Shown here: positions 1 to 9,642 of the stretch, in pieces
How positions within the stretch are numbered: position 1 is the first letter of the stretch
Layout: every line of letters starts with the position of its first letter
Source: Nephromyces sp. MM_2019
Taxonomy: Eukaryota > Apicomplexa > Aconoidasida > Nephromycida
Direction: 5' to 3'
Assembly: GCA_015657535.1 (NCBI GenBank)
Contig: JADHZB010000052.1
Location: 1-26,157 of the forward strand
Length of the DNA stretch: 26,157 nucleotides
The notes under the pieces: model-generated
The model's input: the letters and a program-made list of their open reading frames with translations, nothing else
Told to the model about the DNA's origin: nothing
Databases searched by the model: none
Made by a program: the position numbers and the translations under genes

Positions 1-19
1 TATATATATATATATATAT
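1..19. repeat. (TA)n microsatellite at the window edge
   Basis: The window opens with an uninterrupted alternating TA run of 19 bases, so the true length to the left is unknown. It lies about 1.4 kb beyond the stop codon of the minus-strand ABCG gene and overlaps no open frame. Confidence 0.9.
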
Positions 20-1404
20 CGAGAGCTACACGTTTACTATGCATGCGTAGACAAAATGCTGGTGAATGTCGTCTTATTATACACCTCAAAAGGCAGACTT
101 TTCTCAGCTAAACAAACCAGAATATGAGATCTTACCATGGGAACACACACATACACATATTGTATGTGTGAAGAAATTCATAGGAGAAAGCTTGAAAGAC
201 AGAGACTGCATGAGTAAAAGCATATATATGTATATTTACAAGTATAAGGAACACTTATGATTCCCGAGTTTTCTACCTCAAAATCTACCCTTTTTTTCAT
301 TATGCAATGCCAGAAAAAAGGGAAAACAGACAAAATTATTCAATGCCCACATCTCCAATCGAATCGATGCAAAAATTCAAATTCTGGCAAAATCATGGTT
401 AAACTTATACTTGAGTAACCACTCTATCTTTGAAGATCAGCCACACAGATAAAACAGCATTTCTTCATATGTCCAGTGAAAAATACGAATGTATAAATAC
501 TATGAATTCCCTTTTTCAACACAATAATGAAGCCTGATGAAGCAAAGGTTCAATTCCTCCAAAAATATTGCAGCTATTTATGGATTTCTGTTCAAAATAT
601 TAGCAAGTGATTATATATGCATGCATATACATATCGCAATAAAAAAACGGTAGCCTCTGGGAATTTATACTAAAAGAAGTGCAGGAATCAAAAATTTGAT
701 ACTGCATTAAGATGATAAGCGAGATACTAGCTTGAGAAGAGCGAATTTGAGTTTAAGTCAGGCAGAATAAGGTATAAAAAGGAAAAAAAGGAGTGAAAGT
801 ATGCATCGATATGATAAAGCATCAACTCTTATATACAGCAATACTTCAACTTTTCGGGAGAAAATTTCAAAATTGTTCAAGAGCCCTGTGTGTGTGAAAC
901 AAGATAGCTATTCTATCAAGTGAGACACCCTGGGAAATTATTATAAGAAAAGATATGTGAAATTTAGGGAAGGAAACAGCAAAAGATGTGAAACTCGGTT
1001 AGCAAAAATACAAAAGTATCTCTTCTAAAATCTCTTGTTAAATCACTAGAGCGAATGCCAAAGAGCCTTAAAGCAGATTCATAATACCAAGAAAAGAGGG
1101 AGAACAAGCGAGTCTCTACACCACTCCAACGAATCAAGAGGGTAAAAGTGTCTCCACACTATTCCAAAGAGTAATAACTGAATCTTTGGTTTTTTTCAGT
1201 TACAAATTGCAGAAGTGAAGCCTTTTCATCGTTTTCTCAAGATTAGGGAGGTATACACGCAATCTTCACTAAGCAGAAAAGGGCTTCCCCATACAATAAG
1301 CCAAGTTGGTAGAAGAGGGCACATTTTAAGAATTGTAGGCCTCAGGGGATACGATTAGCACCACTAAACAAAGTATGAGTGGCTAAGCTCTTCGTAATAA
1401 CATC
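20..1404. other. 3' flank of the ABCG gene, no gene seen
   Basis: This stretch is A-rich on + (T-rich on the sense strand of the ABCG gene), like that gene's introns. The only open frames are short and unlike proteins. It probably holds the ABCG 3' UTR and intergenic DNA. I saw no clear AATAAA on the minus strand, so the transcript end is not placed. It also contains TGCATGC at 40-46 and a perfect 16-bp palindrome at 614-629. Confidence 0.5.
614..629. promoter_or_regulatory. perfect palindrome with TGCATGCA core
   Basis: A 16-bp perfect palindrome has TGCATGCA (618-625) at its centre, flanked symmetrically by alternating T and A. TGCATGC is a well-known over-represented upstream motif in apicomplexan genomes, bound by ApiAP2 factors. 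Here it sits about 780 bp downstream of the ABCG stop, so it could belong to the regulatory region of a neighbour to the left. A regulatory role is inference. Confidence 0.35.
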
Positions 1405-4400
1405 TTACATGAGCTTCAGGCGTTTTCCGTAACGCAATACAGCGTAAGTCACCGCCTTACAAAAGAACAAGAAACCAAGCATCCACAAAATGTTCGCCCA
1501 GAGTGGAAGAGCAGTGGTGTAAAGCTTCAATATGTCATCACCTGAAATGAGAAGATAAAATAAAATGTTTTTGTAAGTGATGTATACAAAATCGGCAAAA
1601 TTTCAGGAGAAAAAGATTGAAGATTCCATAAAAGGGCAGCACACACACATAAACAAACCCCCAATTTGTTCAAAAAGAAGCCGAAAAACATACCAAAAAT
1701 GTGCAATTAAAAGACTAGATCTATTAGCACACAACAACCATGGCATAATACCCTATGAGGTATTACGCCAATGAAGGCAGAAAGCAACATGCATCATTGC
1801 TGCAGCCAAATATGTACAAGGTGAAGCTCGTAAGGAACATACAAGGATATACCACATCCACTAAAGAAACACGTTACACTACATCCATCACACACAAGAA
1901 AAAAGAACATACAAATGATAAGACTAGCAAACTTAACACACAAACCAACGGCGAATGTCGCAAAATTTCCCAGTTTAAAGCCTCAAATTTGACAAAAACA
2001 TTCAAATTCATCCTTTAAGCGACTTTCATTATCGCAGGGGCTAGCAACACTTTCAATCCATATTTACGTGAACTTGTGTATATTCTAAGGCTCTTTATGC
2101 TCATATTTCGCTAAAACCTTTGATTTTCAGAAGAGACTTTGCATCTCATTCACAGATACGCTTCAGAAATTTTCCCCACAAAATCACAATCTTCGCCAAC
2201 AAGCCGCAAAATAAGCAAAACATCAAAGAATTTACGCAAAAAAATTAACAAAAAATCGCACCCAACACTATCAAACTCATCCCAACTCAAATACTTGTGC
2301 TACAGAAACCACCGTGTGCATAAATGTATCTCAAGCAAACTTACTGGTAATAGGGAGTTCCGGACAAGATTCAAACATTGATACGGGGGCACAAGCAATA
2401 GGAAAAGAATCCATCAGCACTTGAATAAAGAGACTCGTACCATAGCTTTGATATGATACCCATTTCAGCCAAACTATCCAGGCAGGACTGCTTTCAGAAT
2501 TCACATAAAATCCACCTGGAGAGAAGCACATGGAAGCGATGAGCTTGATACACATCAAATCAGAGCCATTGAGTCGCTAAGCGAGCTGGTGAAAAAAAAA
2601 GCAGCTTCATGAGTCGTTTATTTTATCTCAAAGAAACACTCTAGGATATTCCGTGATTAGATACCAGCCCTCAAGCGTTGCCTCGCTTTACTCGGCAGCA
2701 AAAACGAGCACATACATTCCAGTAATCCAAAATAACTGGCAACATACAAGAAAAATTTTCAGAATACGCAAACAGGCTATGAGGATACAACCGAATTTGG
2801 ACTGAAATTATATAGCCAAGACCTCCTAGATATTATATGAAACATCTATCCATCAAGAATACCACCGTTGTAAAAGAAAATCTCCACAAATTCAACAACC
2901 CCTCGCCACCAACGCCAGTCTTACACGATTAACACCTCCCTCAGCAACACAACACACACGCATACTTACTGCTCAGCATACAGGCCAAAAGGAACACCGA
3001 GACAATCACAGATCCCTCCTTAAAGCCATCTACAAAAGATGAGGTCATCATACCAAAGCTATGAGATGCTGTAACAGTGAGTATCAGTGCAAGCCAGGCT
3101 TGCACTAAACGAGAGGCTGGAAAGCCTACCAGACCAAAAACTATCGCCAACCATATCGTAGGAGTGATTAAATAGACCGTCATATCTGAGAATGACTTCG
3201 CAGTTAGATACGCAGATATAGGGAATAACTTTGATGCTCTTTCTTTTGCAATAACTACTCGTTCTGTTGGGAAGGAAGTTAAGGCAGAAAAAGCCGGGAT
3301 AAAACCCCAAAAAGCTGCCACGAAGTAGAACAATCCTACGTAATCGGTAATCTGTTCCTCTCTCAATTCCCTGAATACCTGGAACCACAACATCCCCACT
3401 ATGAGACCAACCAAAGCACTCTGAACAACGTCAAGTGTTGTTGCTGTGCCCTTAAAATCTTTCAAAACGGCGCGCGAAAACAAGAGCATGCATCTCGTCA
3501 AGTATGAAGGTGGAGGAGGACGTTCACTCTCAAATAAAGCAAGGTGAGTATCATCCATATGTGATGTCTTTCCATGTTTTTCTTTATTTTCCTCATATGC
3601 TCCACCTATAGTCTCGTCTATCTTCTCATACGCTGCGTCAGGAGTGGGTTTTTCAGACCCCATATTAAAAGTAGCAGTCGCATGCTCAACAATGGTAGAT
3701 GGTACTCCTGAAGAAGACTCGCTAGTAGCCTCTTCAGAGTCATGACGACAATCTAAGGCTGGCATCTCCTTGATATCCACATTGTTCAGCGTCATGTAAT
3801 AGTTGCCGGAAGAATCGAGCTTGACTAACCTATGGTAATGACCCAAAAGCTGCATCACCGAATTGTCATCATTCAACAATTCCATAATATAGTCAGCAAC
3901 ATTCCACAGCGGTGGACACCTGAAACCTAAGCACTCTAAATATATATGTACATCTTTTATAAGTCCTTGATAAACTATATGCCCCTGGGCCATCATAATC
4001 AAACGGTCAAAGCTTGCAAAAGCCCTGCTATTTGGCTGATGAATAGAGGCGACAATAGTCTTGTGATATCTTCGAGCCATGTGCATTAGGGTTTCAACCA
4101 GAGCTACCGCTGTGTGCGAATCCAAACCGGATGTTGGCTCATCAAGGAAGAATATACTGGGATTAACTAGGAGTTCTGTAGCAATGTTTACACGTTTCAG
4201 CTCTCCACCAGAAATACCGGGACGGAAGGCGTTTCCAATTCGTGTGCTACGGCATTTGGATATCGAAAGATATTTCAAAACCTCTTCTACAGCGTTCTTT
4301 GAATACTGCAAGGCGTTAGGACCACCATAGCGTAGCCTTGCAGCATACAAAAGAGTCTCCTCCACCGTCAAAGTATCAAAGAAATAATCCTTCTGCATCA

Positions 4401-5275
4401 CATAAGCAATATCCGTCTTCATCTTCGTTACCCTGGGTTTCCCATTGTACCATACATCACCACCAACTCCAGTAGTAGCACGCCAACTCAATATGTTCAG
4501 CAGCGTCGTCTTCCCTGCCCCACTAGGCCCCATAATAGCTGTAAGCTCCCCATTATTCGCACGACCATTGAGGTTATGCAACACCCTCTTGGGGTTCTTG
4601 TTGTTTCTGCTAGGCTTTGGGAAAAATGTCACACCTCGAAAATATACACCCTGTGATAAGAAGAGAATAGGTGCAGGTTGACCCTCTTATTGCAAACCGA
4701 AAAAGCATCTTCGCAAGCAATATTATGCTGATTCTCTACTGGCGGAAAAAACCGACACTCAAGAGAATCAAGAACTAACTACATTATAGCCTCAAAGTGC
4801 AGAAAATAAAACCGCAAAAAAAGGGGCTGGAAAAATCAAGAGAAATCGTAGTTCAATATTATCACCACCCAGTCCTAAAAATAAATTATGTAAGAGGATG
4901 CTTGACAAAAAAAATTCCAAAGAATAGGCCTTAGAATCAAATTAATGTATTCCTAAAAAGGGAATGAAACTACATTTTTGAAATAAGAACTCTACTTCCA
5001 GTAATGCCTTTTTTTTTAATCTTAACTCTACCATACTGTTACAAAAATCAAGAGAAAAACCACTCAAAAAAAAAGAGCAAGACATGCTAGCTGTATGCAA
5101 TCAAAACAGTCAAGAGTAGTCAAAGAAATGCTTCATTTAAGAAATAAATGAATAGTTTTCCAAATAGGATTTAACCTTGCTATTTTTAACAAAATATTAA
5201 AAAAAGCTCACTTTGCGCTCAAGGGTAACATCGGGAGGGATCAAGGGATGTTCCACACTACTTAGCACTTCCATT
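1405..5275 (-). CDS. ABCG-family half-size ABC transporter, 4 exons
   Basis: This is a membrane ATPase of the White/ABCG type, which exports lipids or other hydrophobic compounds as a dimer. Exons on the minus strand are 5275-5212, 4650-2970, 2515-2345 and 1541-1405. All junctions are GT-AG and phase-consistent, giving 683 aa from ATG 5274 to TAA 1407-1405. Nucleotide-binding domain first: Walker A GPSGAGKT (about residues 62-69), Q-loop Gln 107, signature ISGGELKR (167-174), Walker B FFLDEP (188-193) and H-loop His in SIHQP (225). A hydrophilic, acidic linker of roughly 100 residues (302-402) follows, then the ABC2-type membrane domain starting near residue 430. The third exon carries the typical conserved WLKWVSY stretch and the last exon the final membrane helix. 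The order NBD then TMD and the length fit half-transporters. The 5' end is less certain: ATG 5274 lies one base after a splice acceptor, so upstream exons or a 5' UTR intron are likely. Confidence 0.95.
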
Positions 5276-6861
5276 CTGAAAAAACAGCCACGAACAAATA
5301 TTAAATTCGCGCCGTGATTTTGGAAAGAACAAAACTCATAATTCCAAAGAGAGGAGCTGAAAATGCAGAACTTTCTAATATTGGTCATAAATCTGCCTAG
5401 ATGCTTTCACATGAGGCATGTAAAAATGCTAGTATCTACAGCTAAGACTACACAAAAAAAATCAAGAAATGCGCTAATAATTAACACGATCAAACTCAAT
5501 ACATGAAATGAAATTCTCTAAAGAAATCCAACATCAATATCGGGTAAAACCAAATTTCTTCGCTAAAAATGCGTTGTTCCCATGGTATCCTCGCCTGATA
5601 CTATACGGTATCAATATGGGGTACATCATCAAAAACAGTATCCAATGAAGAAAAGATGATGCACTCTATACGACATGCATCCAAACCTAGCCATAAACAT
5701 TGCAAGATTCGGAATATGGATAAAGATACAAACCATGCTCGGTAAAAAAATTTCCTGCAATCAACATCGGGCTAAGATGCCACAACACGAAACAACCGTA
5801 TTCTCAACATCTCTGCTACCGCAAATATGCGCCAAAAATAGAATTTATCTAACCTGTACAAAAAATCCAGTAACTGTACCAATACAACTCCCAACCAATA
5901 ATTCCCAAGCTTCCATGAAATCTGAGCGCATACGCAGTAAAAAAAGCAGCTATTATTACTAACGTAAACTAGCTCCCTCCACAATTACTATGATTAGAAA
6001 TGTACGAGGAAGAGTGAAACCAAAGCGCAATCGAGTACCCAATCACCAAAAATTTTGACTCAATGCAAGCAAGGTAGCACCAAGAATTTGGAGGTACTGA
6101 TGATAGTCAGCAAAGCAATGATGCTCTACGAAAACCATGCTAAAACAAAACCTAACGGTAATGTAAGCTCGAATTCAATCAAAAAATCACAAAAGAAATA
6201 ATGTAATAAGATAAAAAGAAAAGAACACCAATTGTAAAGGTGCAAACACAGCACAGCTGTGTGAACACGGAAAAGAACTGCTCATCCAAAAAATATGCCG
6301 CAACACCAAAAGCACGCCCACATGTCGGGACAAGTGCCAATTATTCAATAGCAACGAGCCCCACAACATAACTCCACTAAAGATAACATCATCTATCAAT
6401 TTATGCATACTCGCGTCTAAACTTCGTGGATGCCTCCACCACAAGAAGGTAACAAGTGAATGCCACGGCGACATGTACAAGAAAACGGCCGCCATATCCT
6501 TTCAAGGCCAAAAATAAGAAGCTTACAAAAAAAAAGTACACAAGATATCATCCAACAAAACTTGGAGCAAACTTCCTATCAATACCTCGCATTACCTTGA
6601 AAAGATGAGCGACGGTCAAATGGCGAATAAACCGCTTTCGTGCAATATACGGAAGTTTGGTATAAACACAAAAACAAACGGAACCCGCGCTAGGAAAAAC
6701 TAAAAAAAAGTGGCAGCCTGATAATGAAACACCTTGGGCCCTCGTAGCCAGCCAAAATAATGCAAACAGAAACACAATCTAGCCAAAAAAGGCAGCAGAC
6801 TCGCAGCTCAACCAGAGGTCACAGAACCGTAGTCTAGCAAAAAAGAAGCAGAAATTGCAAC
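5276..6861 (-). other. probable 5' region or introns of the ABCG gene
   Basis: The strand bias (A-rich on +) continues from the ABCG gene up to about 6.95 kb, suggesting that its transcript starts well upstream of ATG 5274. Two exon-like pieces are visible on the minus strand. One is 5921-5854, flanked by CTCAG and GTTAGA, with an ATG at 5916 and a short hydrophobic reading. The other is an open frame from ATG 6495 to 6187 that is very hydrophobic and Trp-rich. Neither joins the 5275 exon in a demonstrated phase, so neither is called as coding. Nothing else was recognised. Confidence 0.35.
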
Positions 6862-7410
6862 TTAATAAAAAAGGAAACAGAATAACAATATATCCGAAAA
6901 CGAAAGAGAATGAATATATAGCTGAAAAAGGGATAGAATGTGTCCAACAGGTAGAGTAAAATCTGGGTAACAAGAAGCGAACATTCTCTGATTTAACTGT
7001 GCCTCACAAGTTGTAAGTAATCTCGATAGGCGTCCAGTGACAGGGCTCAGCACGTAAGAGTCAAGCGTCAATGCCTCATAGTACGAAACGTCCCACGCAT
7101 GAAGCTGCATGCATCGGCTCTCAGAAAATGCACTACGCCGAGCATGTTGCTGCTGCCCGTGATGTTTAGGGAAGAGCGCCGTCGATGTGCGTATTACCAG
7201 CTTCGCGCAGAATAGATCCCGCCGAAACGCATGCGGGTATCGTTCAGCGCATTCCTGGGTTATGGGGGTTTTCAAAATTAAGTGCAGCACCGCTAATGCG
7301 TGCCCGTGTGGTCCTCCCAAAGATAACTCAGGGTTAACCTGATATCTACTGCAATAGCTAGATGGCCTTCCATGGGCAATGTCTTTCGCGGGGCGGGTAA
7401 AAGAGGGCAA
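6862..7410 (-). CDS. unrecognised 182-codon open frame in a GC-richer patch
   Basis: An uninterrupted minus-strand frame runs from ATG 7410. This is far longer than expected by chance in 40% GC DNA, and the patch at about 6.95-7.5 kb is clearly richer in GC than its flanks. The first ~150 residues look like a soluble protein (mixed charge, several Cys and His, a GGPHGHALAVLHLILK stretch). The last ~25 residues are hydrophobic and come from the T-rich strand of the ABCG upstream region, so the real exon probably ends near 6.95 kb at a splice donor or another stop. It could be a first exon of the ABCG transcript, an independent gene or an exon of gene C. I do not recognise a family. TGCATGCA lies inside it (7106-7113). 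Confidence 0.35.
   Translation of the reverse strand: MPSFTRPAKDIAHGRPSSYCSRYQVNPELSLGGPHGHALAVLHLILKTPITQECAERYPHAFRRDLFCAKLVIRTSTALFPKHHGQQQHARRSAFSESRCMQLHAWDVSYYEALTLDSYVLSPVTGRLSRLLTTCEAQLNQRMFASCYPDFTLPVGHILSLFQLYIHSLSFSDILLFCFLFY
7106..7113. promoter_or_regulatory. TGCATGCA motif in the GC-rich patch
   Basis: A perfect palindromic octamer matching the apicomplexan ApiAP2-type TGCATGC element. It lies upstream of the ABCG gene, where its promoter could be, but also inside an open frame. It is one of ten TGCATGC/GCATGCA sites in the window, listed in the findings. Confidence 0.3.
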
Positions 7411-7505
7411 TGATCAGCGTAGCCACTCCAGTTACCCTTTAAGATGACCGTGCACTGGGTTGTGAGGGCAGTATGAAGGGTTTTCGCGGTCCAATTTTTA
7501 CCCAT

Positions 7506-8044
7506 GCCCCTTAAGTAGAAAGTATATGAAAACTAATGGGTACTGGTGGTACTCAACAAAGCAGAAATAATTATCGCAGAAAACCACACGCAGAGAAGCA
7601 AGACCACTGCTGATATGGCAATAGCCGCTCGCGTTACGCACTGCCACAAGAACAGGTATGTTATTACCCATGCAAAACGTGAGTACTTTACCCAATACTC
7701 TGAGGCTCGCGCTTACGCCGGACATAAGAGCTTTAACCATGCCATTTTAAGGATAAAGCATGATCTCCCTTGGTTTGTGCCCGACGGTGCTATTGCCCTC
7801 AAGTTGGGTACTTCATTCACGGTTCATTTTACTTTGATAGACATTTCGTGCATCATAAATGAAAATCATCACCTGCATTGAATCGTATCACATCTGGATT
7901 TGCACGTAACTACCTCACTACTGTTATTCGCTTCTGCGGTACAACGTATCGCATGAATTTACAATTAGCTTATTGGTGTGATGTACGATGCAGCTCGTGG
8001 TGTGGGGCTGTAAACAGAAGTACTAATAGTGCATAGTAAGTGAC
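7506..8044. other. no supported gene between the GC patch and gene C
   Basis: Overlapping open frames exist on both strands (minus 7740-7498, plus 7546-7881), but neither exceeds what chance allows and neither has a recognisable motif. The stretch most likely contains the 3' UTR of minus-strand gene C, whose stop is at 8045-8047. Confidence 0.4.
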
Positions 8045-8635
8045 CTAGTCATCCAATAAGCTAGGTGGTAGCTGGGATAAATGTAGATTGCTTGATTCCC
8101 TTGTGTTGATGCCGACTGGTAATTAAGCCTCTCAAGAAAAGCAGAGTATTGCATTGGTCCCCTTACTTTTAGCAGGCCAGAAATCGACGCTTTGGTATTC
8201 GCTAAGATTATAAAATTTCCCACTTTGAAGTAGGGTTAATCGAAATGTATGCTAAACAGTATTCTAGCAAACGGACTTGGTGCTACTATTCCATTATAAT
8301 TTCATTTCCTGCCCCTAATGCGTATGTTCTCTTGCTCACACTAACAGTCATTACGAGGCGACTAGAAATTTTAAAGGCATTCCTGGTATTAATGTAATCA
8401 TTGTCCATCCTTAATCCAGTAGATTTTCTTTCAGTATTAAAAGTGCTCTAGATCAGGTATCAAGCATGAGTCATTGAGCTCAAAATTTTAGCTGGTTAGA
8501 TGAAGCACCGAGGCTGCTCAAACTTAACGTAGATTCTAGCGTTCCCAGTACAATGCTCAGGCTTGCTAATGCATTCTTTTCATCTGAAGATGGCCTGATG
8601 AAGTTATCACAACCGCATGGTAGCCCCCACAGTGA
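8045..8635 (-). CDS. gene C, unrecognised; four 3'-terminal exons
   Basis: Four consecutive minus-strand exons join in phase with proper GT-AG borders: 8635-8529, 8427-8355, 8251-8167 and 8115-8045, ending at TAG 8047-8045. Together they give 111 aa of a protein C-terminus. Introns are short (101, 103 and 51 nt). The reading begins SLWGLPCGCDNFIRPSSDEK, continues through a Ser/Leu-rich helix-like stretch and a beta-like segment (HTFRLTLLQSGKFY), and ends with an acidic SLLDD tail. No domain was recognised. The exact phase closure at all three junctions and the protein-like composition are the evidence that it is real. It probably extends upstream (candidate exons to about 9.46 kb) and might be the 3' end of gene B. 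Confidence 0.6.
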
Positions 8636-9642
8636 CTATGTTCACAACCATACGGAAGTAGAGAAACTACGTGCAGGCTCTCCACGCAAAATGGAGTTTA
8701 TATGTCTCGTTTGGCTCGCAGTGCAAAGGATTTAAGAATTATTATAGAAGCCACAGCACCCAGACTCATCGTAATGCGCGCATTGTGTGTGCTCTTCATA
8801 ACGCTGCATGTATACTCGATATTAACAGCTAAATCATAATAAACAAATGTGTGTTATGTGAAGTTCATCCACAGAAGGAAATCAAGCATTTAAGCTGTAG
8901 TCAGTTCTTTTTAGAAATAACTACGTATATAGCCTTATGGAAAGGTTTATGACTCAAACAAATGGCAGCAGAAGGTGATTCATATTGATAACCATTCAGC
9001 CTTTCACCACTGTCACTCCTGCAGAAATTCTTCTTGAAGCGAGAACACCCATATCACAGGCGAAGTATTCCCCTGCAATCTTGAAAGTTTCCATGTGCTA
9101 CCTTCTAAGTTAAAAGCATTTTCTAGTTTAACATTGAAGTTGAAAGCTCATAAGCTTACGCTTCTCCAGGTGTGTTTAGCACCATGAATTATCGTAGTAA
9201 GTTGGTTTCAATTATGCATGGCGATTAAATTGGGAGCGAGAAAACCTCATAAATGTTTTCGAGGATGAGATGAAAGGCTTTGGGATAAAAGTTTTCTTAG
9301 TGCATCGCGGCAATTAATCCGAACAGAGGTTTGTGATAACTCCTGTGCCCCCTTATCACGATTGTATCACGACAAGTTTGCACAAAAGAAGCTGGGTTAA
9401 TTGCAAAGTACTGGGGTGCTGGTTCTACCTCGGCAGGTATAAGGAATAAGGCAGTTTTCGCTTCTTAGTTATTTCGCCATTTTTGTATTCAAAATGAGGT
9501 ACTCCTTTGATTTCTTGGGCTTTTTTGCATCTAATCCAACCAATAGCGCAGTTTTCAAAGTTAACATATTTTGGCGTTAATAGCTGTCAATTAAACTTAA
9601 CAAAGTCATTTTCCCTTCTTGCTCATGAGTATAGTTGCTGGT
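8636..9642 (-). CDS. candidate 5' exons of gene C (order uncertain)
   Basis: Several protein-like minus-strand segments bordered by splice-like sites lie here. (a) 9460-9371 or 9360, containing VEPAPQYFAINPASFVQTC. (b) 9277-9246, 10 codons between CAAAG and GTTTTC. (c) A segment beginning at a GATTGCAG acceptor near 9021, reading EYFACDMGVLASRRISAG before a GTGACA donor. (d) 8894-8873, 22 nt. (e) A segment from 8828 that includes a possible membrane helix (MSLGAVASIIILKSF) followed by basic residues, then TAA at 8700-8698. (c), (d) and (e) can be chained in phase. (a) to (b) is also in phase. (b) to (c) is not, and (e) to the 8635 exon needs a weak internal donor. If the model holds, gene C encodes a single-pass membrane protein. 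Confidence 0.35.

Noticed and set aside
146..170. Inverted CACACATAC / GTATGTGTG
   Set aside because: Explained by AC/GT simple-sequence composition; short stem, no associated feature.
540..575. tRNA T-arm-like GGTTCAATTCC
   Set aside because: The flanking bases do not form a full T stem, and no acceptor, D or anticodon arm is present.
3059..3388. 109-codon minus-strand frame
   Set aside because: It lies entirely inside the main ABCG exon in another frame and has no independent support.
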